This document shows positions 44,811 through 53,522 of a stretch of 64,000 bases of DNA, piece by piece. How positions within the stretch are numbered: the first letter of the stretch is position 1; the number at the start of each line of letters is the position of its first letter. The stretch covers positions 3,838,501 to 3,902,500 of the forward strand of contig NZ_CP021112.1 in the NCBI RefSeq assembly GCF_002119765.1. The letters are read 5' to 3'. A program made the position numbers and the translations under genes. The notes below the pieces were generated by a model. It had not been told where the DNA came from and made no database searches. It saw only the letters and a program-made list of their open reading frames with translations. The DNA comes from Pseudorhodoplanes sinuspersici. GTDB taxonomy: Bacteria > Pseudomonadota > Alphaproteobacteria > Rhizobiales > Xanthobacteraceae.

Positions 44811-45194
44811 ATGGAAAGGAACGAATCCAAGGACCCAAACATGGCACAGCACACAGCTTCGCTTCGTCTCGACGAGCCCTCTGCGCGTCGTCCGCCGGAA
44901 TGCCCTGTCGAAGACTGGTTAGCTTTCCTCGGACATCGATGGAACGCGCTTGTTTTATGGCATCTCAAGGATGGGCCGAAACGCCATGGCGAACTCGCCT
45001 CGCTCCTGCCGGGAATCACGCCAAAGGTTCTGGTGGAGCGCCTGCAGGGGCTGGAAAATCGCGGCCTGGTCCTGCGATCGCCGCGTCTGGCATATCCGCG
45101 CAGTGTAACCTACGCGTTGTCGCGCCGCGGCGAGCAATTGACCCGCATCCTCGATCAGATCGAAACATGGTCGGCACTGATGGAGCGGCGGTGA
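44811..45194 (+). CDS. HxlR-family winged-helix regulator
   Basis: 127 residues from ATG 44811 (GGAG eight bases upstream) or 117 from ATG 44841 (AAGGA eight bases upstream). The HxlR pattern is clear: ECPVEDWLAFLGHRWNALVL, GPKRHGELASLLPGITPKVL, ERLQGLENRGLVLRS and YALSRRGEQL. The Cys near the N-terminus could sense electrophiles, as in HypR or YodB relatives. Likely controls the divergent SnoaL-like gene. Confidence 0.85.
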   Translation: MERNESKDPNMAQHTASLRLDEPSARRPPECPVEDWLAFLGHRWNALVLWHLKDGPKRHGELASLLPGITPKVLVERLQGLENRGLVLRSPRLAYPRSVTYALSRRGEQLTRILDQIETWSALMERR

Positions 45195-45303
45195 CCTCGA
45201 TTTCGCGACGATTTCCCCACCTATAGTGCCGGATCTGCCGCCGCGGCGCGGTTTTTCAAAGCCGAAGAAAAAAGTTATCCCCGCACGGTCTGACCCATTG
45301 CAT

Positions 45304-45327
45304 TCTGTAGGTATTAAGTCCTACAGA
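45304..45327. promoter_or_regulatory. Palindrome overlapping the ribosome site of the DnaA-domain gene
   Basis: Perfect 8-bp arms TCTGTAGG/CCTACAGA around TATTAAGT. The right arm runs into the AGAGG ribosome site at 45325-45329, five bases before ATG 45335. It could be an operator (autorepression by the encoded DNA-binding protein is possible) or a translation-blocking hairpin. Confidence 0.5.
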
Positions 45328-45334
45328 GGTGCAA

Positions 45335-45790
45335 ATGGTCCATTCAGCGATCTTGCCGGCAACCCCGGCCGATACCAGCCCCGCCGCGGTCAATCTCATC
45401 TGCCCATCCGCGAACCGGCAGCGTGGAGTCATCTCCAGCGTTGTGTCCGCCGCTTTCGACGTTCCAGTAAAAGATCTGCGTTCGCCGAAACGGGGACGTG
45501 CCAAGGTGGCGCTCGCCCGCCAGGTGGCGATGTATCTCTCCCATGTCGTTCTGCGCATGACCTTGTGCGATGCCGGCCGCCTGTATGGCCGCGATCGCAC
45601 GACGGCAGCGCACGCCTGCAGGCTCGTTGAGGATCTGCGTGATGAGCAGCGTTTCGATACCCTGCTGTCACTTTTGGAAAACATGGTGCGGGCGGAGATC
45701 ATTCATCGCGCGGCCAGAGCGTTTTCAAGCGAAGGGGGCACAGGTTCACCTGAAGAAAACGCGACAACACAAAAGGACGGCGGGCGATGA
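45335..45790 (+). CDS. DnaA domain IV-like DNA-binding protein
   Basis: 151 residues. About 30-105 matches the C-terminal DNA-binding domain of DnaA: VISSVVSAAFDVPVKDLRSP, RQVAMYLSHVVLRM and the HTH signature GRLYGRDRTTAAHACRLVED. Domains I-III (including the ATPase) are absent, so it can bind DNA but not initiate replication alone. It may act as a regulator at DnaA-box-like sites. The last 25 residues are encoded by a dispersed repeat (45716-45776). The stop overlaps the next ATG (ATGA). Confidence 0.85.
   Translation: MVHSAILPATPADTSPAAVNLICPSANRQRGVISSVVSAAFDVPVKDLRSPKRGRAKVALARQVAMYLSHVVLRMTLCDAGRLYGRDRTTAAHACRLVEDLRDEQRFDTLLSLLENMVRAEIIHRAARAFSSEGGTGSPEENATTQKDGGR
45716..45776. repeat. 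AGAGCGTTTTC...AACACAAAA dispersed repeat inside a coding region
   Basis: Same family as 38430-38529: AGAGCGTTTTCAAGCGAAGG, then GGTTCACCTGAAGAAAACGCG and ACAACACAAAA. It forms the 3' end of the DnaA-like gene in frame, giving the tail AFSSEGGTGSPEENATTQK. Confidence 0.75.
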
Positions 45791-46566
45791 CGGTGCATAG
45801 CACCTCGCTCAAGCGTTCTGCGTTGCGCCTCCTGGAGCAGCTTGCCCCCGGTCAGCGCCCGGTAGCGTCAGCGCAGCAGGCTGATGCGGATCTTCTGGTG
45901 AAGAACGATCTTGCGACAATGCCGTCGCAGGGTTGCCTTGCGTTGACGGACGCGGGAAGGGCCTTCCTCACCCGAAGAGCTCATGCGCAGCAGGATCGTG
46001 GGGCTTCGCAGGTCGACGCGTTCCGTGCGCAGCATCTGTCGATCGTGAGCGCGGATGCATCGGCAAGAAGCGGCCTAGGGCCGAAATTCGATGAATCGGA
46101 AAGTCCGCTTGTGTGGCTCGCCCGGCGGAAGGGAACGGACGGCCGGCCGCTGATCGAACCGCATCAATTGCAGGCCGGTGAGCGGCTGCGCGCGGAATTC
46201 ACTGCCGCGCAGATGATGCCGCGCACCACATCGAACTGGCATGCGCCGATCGCCGGGCGCAGACGCGATGGACATGCAGGCGAGCACATGACCGACCATA
46301 TGGTGGCGGCGCGCCAGCGCATGCGGCATGCGCTCGATGCGGCGGGGCCGGAATTCTCAGGCCTGTTGCTGGACGTCTGCTGCTTTCTGAAGAAACTGGA
46401 TGAGGTCGAGCGCGAGCGCCGCTGGCCAGCGCGTTCCGCCAAGGTCGTGCTGCAATTGGCGCTCGAACGGCTGGCCCGGCATTTCGGCTATCAGCGTGAT
46501 GCGACCGGAAAGGCTGCGGCGGCTGTCCGCACCTGGGCGGCAGACGATTTCCTGTCGGAGATTTGA
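45787..46566 (+). CDS. DUF6456 domain protein
   Basis: 259-residue protein common in Hyphomicrobiales. The N-terminal part resembles a winged helix (LKRSALRLLEQLAPG, LALTDAGRAFLTRR). The C-terminal half carries the DUF6456 domain (LVWLARRKGTDGRPLIEPHQ, AGERLRAEFTAAQM, LLLDVCCFLKKLDEVERERR, QLALERLARHFGY). It reads like a helical DNA-binding module and is probably a transcriptional regulator. Coupled by ATGA to the DnaA-domain gene, suggesting joint function. Confidence 0.82.
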   Translation: MTVHSTSLKRSALRLLEQLAPGQRPVASAQQADADLLVKNDLATMPSQGCLALTDAGRAFLTRRAHAQQDRGASQVDAFRAQHLSIVSADASARSGLGPKFDESESPLVWLARRKGTDGRPLIEPHQLQAGERLRAEFTAAQMMPRTTSNWHAPIAGRRRDGHAGEHMTDHMVAARQRMRHALDAAGPEFSGLLLDVCCFLKKLDEVERERRWPARSAKVVLQLALERLARHFGYQRDATGKAAAAVRTWAADDFLSEI

Positions 46567-46648
46567 GGCAGGACTCATGAATTGAGATCACGACCCGCGC
46601 GAGCGGAAGCCTCAAGCCGACCCGCACCGAAGTCTCTGCGGCTTTCCT

Positions 46649-46942
46649 TCAACTGCCGAAGAGACTGAATATCGCAGCGAAGAAAGCAGCGATCGCGCCA
46701 AGCACACCAAAAACAACTGCGGCAATGGCATCCAGAACCATTTCGACAAGATCGGACGCCGCGCTTGCCGCAACCACGACAATGCCGAAACCGGCTGCGA
46801 TCAGCAGAGACGTGAGAACGCTGAGAGCCATGAACCACAGCAGGAGGAAGATCAGCCCGCTCACGATCACCGTCGCCACGAGGCGTCGAGCCATGGCGCT
46901 CGCTGACGCAGGCCGCGTGACCGGCTCATGAGGTGCGTTCAT
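46649..46942 (-). CDS. Small three-helix membrane protein
   Basis: 97 residues. After a polar N-terminus of about 20 residues there are three hydrophobic segments (LVATVIVSGLIFLLLWFMAL, LLIAAGFGIVVVAASAA, AAVVFGVLGAIAAFFAAIF). There is no named family I recognise. It lies upstream of sufE in the opposite reading order, with a 40-base gap; both are on the minus strand. Confidence 0.6.
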   Translation of the reverse strand: MNAPHEPVTRPASASAMARRLVATVIVSGLIFLLLWFMALSVLTSLLIAAGFGIVVVAASAASDLVEMVLDAIAAVVFGVLGAIAAFFAAIFSLFGS

Positions 46943-46981
46943 AACCGGTTCTCCGGGGATCTGTGCATCGTGTCGCGGGGT

Positions 46982-47407
46982 CTAGGCGACGGCCATCGCG
47001 GCTCGGGCGTCCGACTGAATACGATCGACCATGGCGCGGAAGCCGTTCGAGCGCTGCGGCGTCAAATGCTCGCGCAGGCCGAGCTTTTCGAACAGGGAAT
47101 GTGCGTCGGTCGACAAAATCTGCGTCGCAGATTTCCCGGAATACAGCGCGAACAGGATCGCGATCAGCCCGCGCACGATATGCGCATCGCTGTCGCCCTG
47201 GAACTCCAGAACGGGGCCGGCCGCACCGTTAGGCTGCACGGCGGTTTTCATCCAGACCTGGCTGGCGCAGCCGCGGACCTTGTTGGCCTCGGTCCGGGCC
47301 TCGTCCGGCAATTCGGGCAATGCACGGCCCAGCTCGATGATGTACCGGTAGCGGTCGTCCCACTCATCAAGCAGCTCGAAATTGTCAGTGATCTCTTCGA
47401 TCGTCAT
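46982..47407 (-). CDS. sufE: SufE family sulfur acceptor
   Basis: 141-residue protein that takes persulfide sulfur from a cysteine desulfurase for Fe-S cluster assembly. It has ITDNFELLDEWDDRYRYIIE, the catalytic Cys in NKVRGCASQVWM, and ILSTDAHSLFEKLGLREHL with SNGFRAMVDRI near the end. I chose ATG 47407; an upstream TTG at 47437 is unlikely. The suf operon itself is not in this window, as is common for stand-alone sufE. Confidence 0.92.
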   Translation of the reverse strand: MTIEEITDNFELLDEWDDRYRYIIELGRALPELPDEARTEANKVRGCASQVWMKTAVQPNGAAGPVLEFQGDSDAHIVRGLIAILFALYSGKSATQILSTDAHSLFEKLGLREHLTPQRSNGFRAMVDRIQSDARAAMAVA

Positions 47408-47460
47408 CAGTCCGTCCGGTTCTGGGATTTTCCTCAAGATATAAGCAGCCGGACGGGCCA

Positions 47461-47572
47461 GATCACGATGATTTTGGATCGGAACCGATCCAAAATCATA
47501 AACGTGATCGATTCTAATAAGTTAGAGCATGATGTCGTCCGAAAACCGCTTCGCACTTTCGGCATCATGCTC
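47461..47572. repeat. Composite dispersed repeat of two hairpins
   Basis: A perfect 15-bp-arm hairpin ATGATTTTGGATCGG/CCGATCCAAAATCAT with loop AA (47468-47499) is flanked by outer GATCACG/CGTGATC arms. A GAGCATGATG...CATCATGCTC palindrome (47525-47572) of the same family as 29071-29119 follows. Fills the gap upstream of sufE. Confidence 0.85.
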
Positions 47573-47603
47573 GCGCAAAAGCGTGGATATGGTTCCCGAA
47601 CGG

Positions 47604-47999
47604 TCAGGTGGGACGGCGCGGGTCCTTCGGCGGCATCGGACCGCGCCATTCCGGATTGAGATCGGCCGGCGTCAATGTGTTTTGCGACTGCGGCAGCGGG
47701 CCGGAACGGCCAATCGAGCCGGTCTGCGCGGGTGCGAGGCTGTCCTGCAGCAGGTCGAACAGATAGCGCGCGCCGGCCTGGGCGCGTTGACCGAAGGCAA
47801 CGGCCGCTTGGCCTCCCACCTGGCAGGCCTCCGGCTGACGCTCGCAGAAGCCACTCATGTCCGAGACGGCCGCGCTTGCCGCGCTCACCGCATCGGCGGC
47901 GCCGATCGCCGGTGCCTGACTCTCAGCTTGATATTTTCCGCTTGGCAGAAGGACGAGCACGATGCTCAGCCAGAATGCCACCCGCAGCAGAAAGAACAT
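47604..47999 (-). CDS. DUF5330 protein
   Basis: 131-residue protein with an N-terminal membrane or signal segment (MFFLLRVAFWLSIVLVLLPS), a central helix with a Cys pair in GFCERQPEACQVGGQAAVAF, and a Pro-rich tail ending in PEWRGPMPPKDPRRP. This is the DUF5330 pattern of Hyphomicrobiales. The conserved Cys pair probably forms a disulfide outside the cytoplasm. The function is unknown. Divergent from the histidine kinase. Confidence 0.78.
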   Translation of the reverse strand: MFFLLRVAFWLSIVLVLLPSGKYQAESQAPAIGAADAVSAASAAVSDMSGFCERQPEACQVGGQAAVAFGQRAQAGARYLFDLLQDSLAPAQTGSIGRSGPLPQSQNTLTPADLNPEWRGPMPPKDPRRPT

Positions 48000-48350
48000 G
48001 ACGCAAACCCCGAAACTCCCCGGCGGCTCGTTTGGCCGCTTGTCCGACAGGTATCAGGCGCGGCTGAAAAGCCAGTTTTGGTTTTTGGGCTTATTCGATG
48101 AGAATGATCGGAGATTTTGAATAGAATTTGAATCATTTCTTAGCGCAAGCGACGCCAAAAGGCCTTGTGTTTCCGCGCGATGGCCGGAATCCACTACCGT
48201 GACGGACCCGGCCCAATTTCACCATTCGTTCACGATGAAGCGCGGCCACGGATTATTTTTGCCGAGCCAGGAGCGCGGCGACGCCGCAAAGTCCGTTCCC
48301 TTAGCGTTCGCTTAAGCCGGGTCTGACACGATCCCGGTCCTAAATGGGGA
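48000..48350. other. Divergent upstream region, DUF5330 and histidine kinase
   Basis: About 350 bases. A TCATTTCTTAGCGCAAG stretch and an AT-rich patch at 48085-48140 may belong to promoters; no firm site is identifiable. Confidence 0.35.
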
Positions 48351-50198
48351 GTGTGTCAGCCAAGGCTGCTGACGCAGTGGGTTGCTTTGAGTCTGGTTCA
48401 GCCGTTTCGCGACTATATCGACGGCCTCGTTCATCCGTCCGTCCAGCATGATGCGCTGGCGGCGCGGCGGCATCGCGCATTCATCGCGCCGCGGCTTTTG
48501 GGTTCGCTGATCGCGATCGCGGCTTTTCCGGTTTATCTCGCGACGCGCGGTGTTCCGACGGCGCTCGAGATCGCGATCTTCGCCTGGCTCGTGGTGCCGA
48601 TCCTTGTCGCCTATTTCCTGTCGCGGACCGGCCAATATGAAAGCGCGCATATTCTCTCGTCGCTGTCGCTGACCGGGCTGGTTTTCGCCGTCGCCTGCGC
48701 AACCGGAGGCATTGCATCCTTTGCCGCGATCTGGCTGGTTGTCGTTCCGCTGGAAGCGGCCCTGTCTGTATCACGCCGCGCGGTCGGTATTGCCTCGATC
48801 TTCGCGCTGATGGCGGCGGGCGTGCTGCTGGTCCTGACCAACTTTGGCGTGTTGCCGGGCTTCGACGGCCTGAATGGCGCGGCACTGACAGCGCTTGGCA
48901 TTATATCGGCGTCGCTTTACGCAACCGGTCTTGCCCTCGGCACGGAGTCTCTCGCCCGCACCAGCTCGTCGCTGCTCAATGCCGAAGAAGAGCGCTATCG
49001 TTTGCTTGCTCGCAACATGACCGACGCGATCACGCGGCATGCGCGCAACGGTGCGGTGTTGTTCGTCTCGCCCGCGGCCGAGCCGTTATTCGGTGCGCGC
49101 ATTGAGGATCTGATGGGCCACGGCCTGTTCGATCGCGTGCATGTCGCTGACCGGCCGGCCTATCTTAAGGCGCTATCCGATGCGGCGATGCTCGGCAGCC
49201 AGCAATCGGTGGAGTTTCGCGTCAAACGCCCGCAGAGCGATGCGGAACACGCTGTCGAATTTGTCTGGCTGGAAATGCGGTGCCGGCCATTTGATGATCA
49301 AAAAGCTGCTATGGACAATTCGCGCGAGGTAGTTGCCGTGATGCGCGACGTGTCCGACCGTAAAAGGCAGGAACACGCGCTTCATCTCGCCCAGGCCGAA
49401 TCCGATCGCGCGCATGCGGCGAAGACGAAATTTCTCGCGACCATGAGCCACGAACTGCGCACGCCCTTGAACGCCATCATCGGCTTCTCCGATATGCTAG
49501 TGAATGAAGAGCAGATGCGGCTTGATGCAGCGCGCCGAAAGGAATATGCGCAATTGATCAACGATTCAGGCAGCCATCTGCTGTCGGTGGTCAACGGCAT
49601 TCTCGACATGTCGAAAATGGAAACCGGCGATTTCGAGATCACGCCGGAGCCGTTCGCGCCCGCTGCCGTGATCAACAATTGCTGCGATATCCTGGCCCTG
49701 AAAGCCCGCGATGCCGATATCGATCTGATCGTCCGCAATGCTGCAGGTTTGCCCGATGTCGTGGCCGACAAGCGCGCGTTCAAGCAGATCATGCTCAACC
49801 TTTTGTCCAACGCCATCAAGTTCAGCAACCGCGGCGGCCAGATCACGGTCGTCTCCCGCGTCGACGGTGCGCGGCTCATGGTGTCCGTCGAGGACAACGG
49901 CATCGGCATTGCTTCAACCGATCTTCCGCGGATCGGCAATCCGTTCTTCCAGGCGAGGTCCGCTTACGATCGCCGGCATGACGGCACCGGCCTTGGTCTG
50001 TCCATTGTCAAAGGGTTGCTGGAGCTTCATGGCGGTGAATTGAAGGTCTCGAGCGAACTCGGGAAGGGGACTTCCATTTCGATCTATCTTCCGCTCGACT
50101 GCGAGACGGTTACGGTTCTAAAAAAGCCAGAGGCTGCGCCCCCTCACGTGGAGACGGCGGTCGCGGCGGATGAAATGACGGTTCGTAAAAGTGCGTAA
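48351..50198 (+). CDS. DivJ-like PAS sensor histidine kinase
   Basis: 615-residue membrane kinase. Several membrane helices cover about 45-205, a PAS domain about 215-340 (YRLLARNMTDAITRHARNGA), the dimerisation/phosphoacceptor domain has ATMSHELRTPLNAIIGFSDM with His367, and the ATPase domain has NLLSNAIKFSN, VEDNGIGI and GTGLGLSI. The layout and H-box resemble DivJ/PleC-type kinases that phosphorylate DivK in alphaproteobacterial cell-cycle control. The start is GTG 48351 or TTG 48387. Followed by a peptidoglycan-binding protein with an 8-base overlap. Confidence 0.85.
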   Translation: MCQPRLLTQWVALSLVQPFRDYIDGLVHPSVQHDALAARRHRAFIAPRLLGSLIAIAAFPVYLATRGVPTALEIAIFAWLVVPILVAYFLSRTGQYESAHILSSLSLTGLVFAVACATGGIASFAAIWLVVVPLEAALSVSRRAVGIASIFALMAAGVLLVLTNFGVLPGFDGLNGAALTALGIISASLYATGLALGTESLARTSSSLLNAEEERYRLLARNMTDAITRHARNGAVLFVSPAAEPLFGARIEDLMGHGLFDRVHVADRPAYLKALSDAAMLGSQQSVEFRVKRPQSDAEHAVEFVWLEMRCRPFDDQKAAMDNSREVVAVMRDVSDRKRQEHALHLAQAESDRAHAAKTKFLATMSHELRTPLNAIIGFSDMLVNEEQMRLDAARRKEYAQLINDSGSHLLSVVNGILDMSKMETGDFEITPEPFAPAAVINNCCDILALKARDADIDLIVRNAAGLPDVVADKRAFKQIMLNLLSNAIKFSNRGGQITVVSRVDGARLMVSVEDNGIGIASTDLPRIGNPFFQARSAYDRRHDGTGLGLSIVKGLLELHGGELKVSSELGKGTSISIYLPLDCETVTVLKKPEAAPPHVETAVAADEMTVRKSA

Positions 50199-50994
50199 GC
50201 CCATAAACAGAAAGACGGTTGCGGCGAAGGCGAAGGCCGCGCCAGCTTCCAGTTCTTTCTTTCAGCGCAAGGACATTATTGCCGGTGCGCTGGCTTTTGC
50301 GGCGGCAACGGCAATTGTCGCCAATGCGGCCTTCCTGCAGGCCGGACCGCATCCAGCGCCGATGTTTGCCGGGAGCGTGGGCGCTCCGGGTCCTGCTTTG
50401 AAGTCGATCCCAAAATCGATCCGTGTGGTCGGACAGGACATCACCGGTCCGGCGCCTTTGCCAATTGCGGCCCCCAAGGCGCGTCCGGCCGAACCCGAAT
50501 GGCCGAAGGTTGAGCCTGCGGCTCCTGCGGCAGCGCGGCCGCGCAACGAAATCATGGCCGACATCCAGCGCGAACTGTCGCAGCGTGGCTTCTATGACGG
50601 CAGCATCGACGGGGTTCACGGCCCCAAGACCGATGCGGCGATGCGCGATTTCGAACAGGCGGCCGGGCTCAAGCCCGGCTCGGAGCCCAATGATGTGTTC
50701 CTGCGGGCCTTGACGCGCTCGCAGGCCAAGGCTTCGGCTCCCGCCGCCGCGCAGCCAACCCGCAACGACCCGATTGCCGAACTGATCGCGCCGTCATCCA
50801 AACGTGTTCTGGCGGTTCAGCGCGCGCTCGCTGAGTATGGCTATGGGCAGATCAAGCCCAACGGCACATTCGGTCCCGAGACCAAGGATGCGATCGAGCA
50901 ATTCGAGCGCGCGCGCAAAATGCCTATCACGGGTCAGATTTCGCCGCGCCTGGTGCGGGAATTGTCCGCTCTCACCGGACGACCATTGGAATAG
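50191..50994 (+). CDS. Membrane-anchored peptidoglycan-binding protein
   Basis: 267 residues starting with GTG inside the kinase stop region. An N-terminal membrane segment (IIAGALAFAAATAIVANAAF) and a Pro/Ala-rich spacer precede two PG_binding_1 domains: IQRELSQRGFYDGSIDGVHG with PKTDAAMRDFEQAAGL, and VQRALAEYGYGQIKPNGTFG with PETKDAIEQFERARKM. It should tether to cell wall from the inner membrane. The tight coupling to a DivJ-like kinase suggests a role in wall growth or polarity signalling. Confidence 0.87.
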   Translation: MRKPINRKTVAAKAKAAPASSSFFQRKDIIAGALAFAAATAIVANAAFLQAGPHPAPMFAGSVGAPGPALKSIPKSIRVVGQDITGPAPLPIAAPKARPAEPEWPKVEPAAPAAARPRNEIMADIQRELSQRGFYDGSIDGVHGPKTDAAMRDFEQAAGLKPGSEPNDVFLRALTRSQAKASAPAAAQPTRNDPIAELIAPSSKRVLAVQRALAEYGYGQIKPNGTFGPETKDAIEQFERARKMPITGQISPRLVRELSALTGRPLE

Positions 50995-51072
50995 CCGCGG
51001 CCTTGCGTCCAACATCGTTTCGCGGGAAGAGCGATCAGCCAAAACCTGCCGCCGTCACAAGATCTGTCGCGC

Positions 51073-51420
51073 ATGAGATTGAAATCGTCGATCTGGGTTT
51101 CTGCCTATATCCGGCGCTGCATGATCGAAGGCGCTTATGCGGTCGTGCGACGGCGGGGTGCGGAAGAGGCCGGCGCCATTTTCGTCAAAGTCGACCGGCT
51201 TGACGGGACATCCGACCTGTTCGGTCCCGCGCCGCAAACCGAATTTGACGATGCGCAACCGACGGACCGCGCATTCATGGCCAGCCTGCGCGATCAGCCC
51301 AAGCCGAATGATGAGATCGAGACCTATCTCGGCCGTCAGATCAAATTCGACCCCGATATCTGGATCGTCGAGGTCGAAGACCGGAACGGCCGAAATTTTC
51401 TCGAGCGGATCGTCGGGTAA
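51073..51420 (+). CDS. DUF1491 family protein
   Basis: 115-residue cytoplasmic protein of a family almost confined to alphaproteobacteria. It has LKSSIWVSAYIRRCMIEGAY, RRRGAEEAGAIFVKVDRLDG and the C-terminal IWIVEVEDRNGRNFLERIVG. Function unknown. It lies 78 bases after the peptidoglycan-binding gene and ends back-to-back with the convergent DUF2336 gene (stops at 51420 and 51421). Confidence 0.88.
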   Translation: MRLKSSIWVSAYIRRCMIEGAYAVVRRRGAEEAGAIFVKVDRLDGTSDLFGPAPQTEFDDAQPTDRAFMASLRDQPKPNDEIETYLGRQIKFDPDIWIVEVEDRNGRNFLERIVG

Positions 51421-52416
51421 TCAGGAACCTGATGGCGTGCGACGCTGGGTTACATTCGTGGCCGCCGTTTGATCATCGGCTCGCTGCTGATCGTGCTGCG
51501 TCTTGTCCCGCGTTCGCAGGTCGGTTTCCGGCCAATGCAACGGACGATGAGAAGCCTTTCTCGCCTCCAGGCGATCGGCGGCCCGCCAGATCGCAACCAT
51601 CTGAAGGGCCGCAGGCAACGGCAACGCCTCGAACAGATCCGACAATTCATAGACCCGATCGACCGAGTGGCTGATGGATGGATTGAGGAACATCAGGATG
51701 CGCTGGAAGGCGTCCGCCGGCATCGCCATGGCTTTAGCCGACACGGCGAATGGTTCACCCAGTGGATCGGCGATGACCCGCCCGGTGATCGCACGGGACG
51801 TTCCCAGCGATTGCTGGAGCAGGGTGGTGAATTCCTGGAAGCGTCCGGCGAGCGCGGCCTGTTCGAGATAGCGTACGACATTCGTGCCCTGCGCCAAAGG
51901 CACGTGCTGAATGTCGGTTGAATAGTCGAGCTTGAGCAGGATCATGCGGCGCTCGCGCGAATCGGAAGCGAAGAACGCATCCCGTTGCGCAACATAGTCG
52001 TCGGCAAGCTGTGCGGTCGCAGACGCGGCTGGATTTGATGCGGATTGCTTCTTGACGGGTTCGAAGATGCCGAGATCATCTTCAAGCCATGGATCAACGG
52101 GTGTTGTTGGGGCCGGCTTTTGCGACAGCGTATTCTCGACCGACACACCAAGCCGACGTAGCACGTCTTCCGGCGCACCGGGATAGCTTTTCAGTTTTTC
52201 CGCCACAGTCGCGCAGGTGGCGGCATCGACGACATCGATCAGCCGGAGCGCCAGTTCGGTATAGTGGCGGACTTCTTCCGGCGTGTGCGATGGCTTCTGG
52301 ATATAGAGATCCGTGAGCACACGCAGCAGGATTGGACGCGTGTCGACACCCGTCCGGTCAGTCAATCCGGCAAGACCGGTCAGACCATCAAGATTTTCGA
52401 GACTTAAGGATTTCAC
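51421..52416 (-). CDS. DUF2336 protein
   Basis: 331 residues from the GTG at 52416 (a TTG at 52428 is also open). The helical-repeat architecture includes LRVLTDLYIQKPSHTPEEVR, HYTELALRLIDVVDAATC and VAEKLKSYPGAPEDVLRRL, the HEAT-like pattern of DUF2336. The function is unknown in most members; related proteins interact with two-component or motility systems. Convergent with DUF1491. Confidence 0.82.
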   Translation of the reverse strand: MKSLSLENLDGLTGLAGLTDRTGVDTRPILLRVLTDLYIQKPSHTPEEVRHYTELALRLIDVVDAATCATVAEKLKSYPGAPEDVLRRLGVSVENTLSQKPAPTTPVDPWLEDDLGIFEPVKKQSASNPAASATAQLADDYVAQRDAFFASDSRERRMILLKLDYSTDIQHVPLAQGTNVVRYLEQAALAGRFQEFTTLLQQSLGTSRAITGRVIADPLGEPFAVSAKAMAMPADAFQRILMFLNPSISHSVDRVYELSDLFEALPLPAALQMVAIWRAADRLEARKASHRPLHWPETDLRTRDKTQHDQQRADDQTAATNVTQRRTPSGS

Positions 52417-52539
52417 GGCACCACCCAACGCATAATGGTGGACTTTATCCGTGAGGCCGTTAGCAGAGCGTTAACCTTGAGGGTTTCTTAATCCACTCAG
52501 ACAGACCGGCCATCGCATCGGCCGGCGGGGGCTGAGACA

Positions 52540-52737
52540 ATGGGTATTGTCATCGACTTTCCAGTGCGTGAGGCCGCGTCTGTATCGCGTGGCGAGACTT
52601 TTCTGAACCATCGCGCCGAGGTTGTCATTCTGCCGGTTGTTCGGATCGAGCGTTACGACGATCATTCGGCCTTCATACCGCCGACGAGAACGGGCGATAC
52701 AAGCCGCAGACGTCGCCGTCGTGCTGCACGTTCGTGA
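52540..52737 (+). CDS. Small conserved-looking protein
   Basis: 65 residues with MGIVIDFPVREAASVSRG, VVILPVVRIERYDD and an Arg-rich tail (SRRRRRRAARS). Similar unnamed proteins with a V-V-I-L-P-V-x-R-I-E-R segment are frequent in Bradyrhizobium-like genomes. The function is unknown. It is soluble, with no motif that I can assign. Confidence 0.6.
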   Translation: MGIVIDFPVREAASVSRGETFLNHRAEVVILPVVRIERYDDHSAFIPPTRTGDTSRRRRRRAARS

Positions 52738-52778
52738 CCTTGCGGTCGGTTCTCGAAACATTTTTTGGAATAGCGGAC

Positions 52779-53519
52779 ATGCCGCGGAAAATACGACTGG
52801 CGCGGATGCGGGTTCTTCTCTGTGTCCCGATTCTCGGCTGCATCAACGCCGACTTTGGACGTGTCCGGCCGTCCTTACGCACCGACGACATGCATTCGTG
52901 GATGGGCCCCGCGATCGCCGAGCGCTATGGTGAGCCCGCATCGCAGTTCCGTTTGACCGATGAAGAACGCAGCTTGCGCGATCTTGCTTATCCCCTGATC
53001 GAGCCGCCGTATGAGCGCCAGCGCTGGTACAGCGTCCTCAACGAATATGGAATCTCGCGAATTTTCCAGCGTGACTGGTGGGCCTACGACGAGACCGCCT
53101 ATACGACCGCGATGTTCGGCAACCCGGCACGTTCGACCCAAACCTATTACAACCGTCTGATCGACGATATCCGGAACGATATCGTCCGCATCGGTCCTTT
53201 CGCCGCCAACGCGCGTTATATCAGCGATATGGACCTGAGGCGTGAGAAGAGTTTGCGGTATGTGTCAAACCTGAGCCCCAGCGAAAGCGGTAACACGCTC
53301 GCGCGCATCGCCGAGAATTCGCTGATCGCACGCTGGGTGAATCAGTCGCTGATGCAGCGGGCGAATTCCTATCAGTTCGCTTTGGAGCGTCTGGTGATTT
53401 CAGCGCCGTCGCCGATGGCGGCGGAAGCCGAGCGTCAATTGCAACTGATGCGGATTGCGATTGCCGAAGCCGCATTGGTGCCGCGCGGCGCGCCACCAAT
53501 GCCGTTGATCACCAAATAA
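52779..53519 (+). CDS. Putative lipoprotein
   Basis: 246 residues from ATG 52779. The N-terminus MRVLLCVPILGC fits a lipoprotein signal (lipobox ILGC, Cys24). The body includes LRTDDMHSWMGPAIAERYGE, LTDEERSLRDLAYPLIEPPY, RQRWYSVLNEYGISRIF and long helices. It resembles an unnamed lipoprotein family in this order. No catalytic motif is visible. An upstream in-frame ATG (52734) lacks a good leader. Confidence 0.7.
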   Translation: MPRKIRLARMRVLLCVPILGCINADFGRVRPSLRTDDMHSWMGPAIAERYGEPASQFRLTDEERSLRDLAYPLIEPPYERQRWYSVLNEYGISRIFQRDWWAYDETAYTTAMFGNPARSTQTYYNRLIDDIRNDIVRIGPFAANARYISDMDLRREKSLRYVSNLSPSESGNTLARIAENSLIARWVNQSLMQRANSYQFALERLVISAPSPMAAEAERQLQLMRIAIAEAALVPRGAPPMPLITK

Positions 53520-53522
53520 CAA

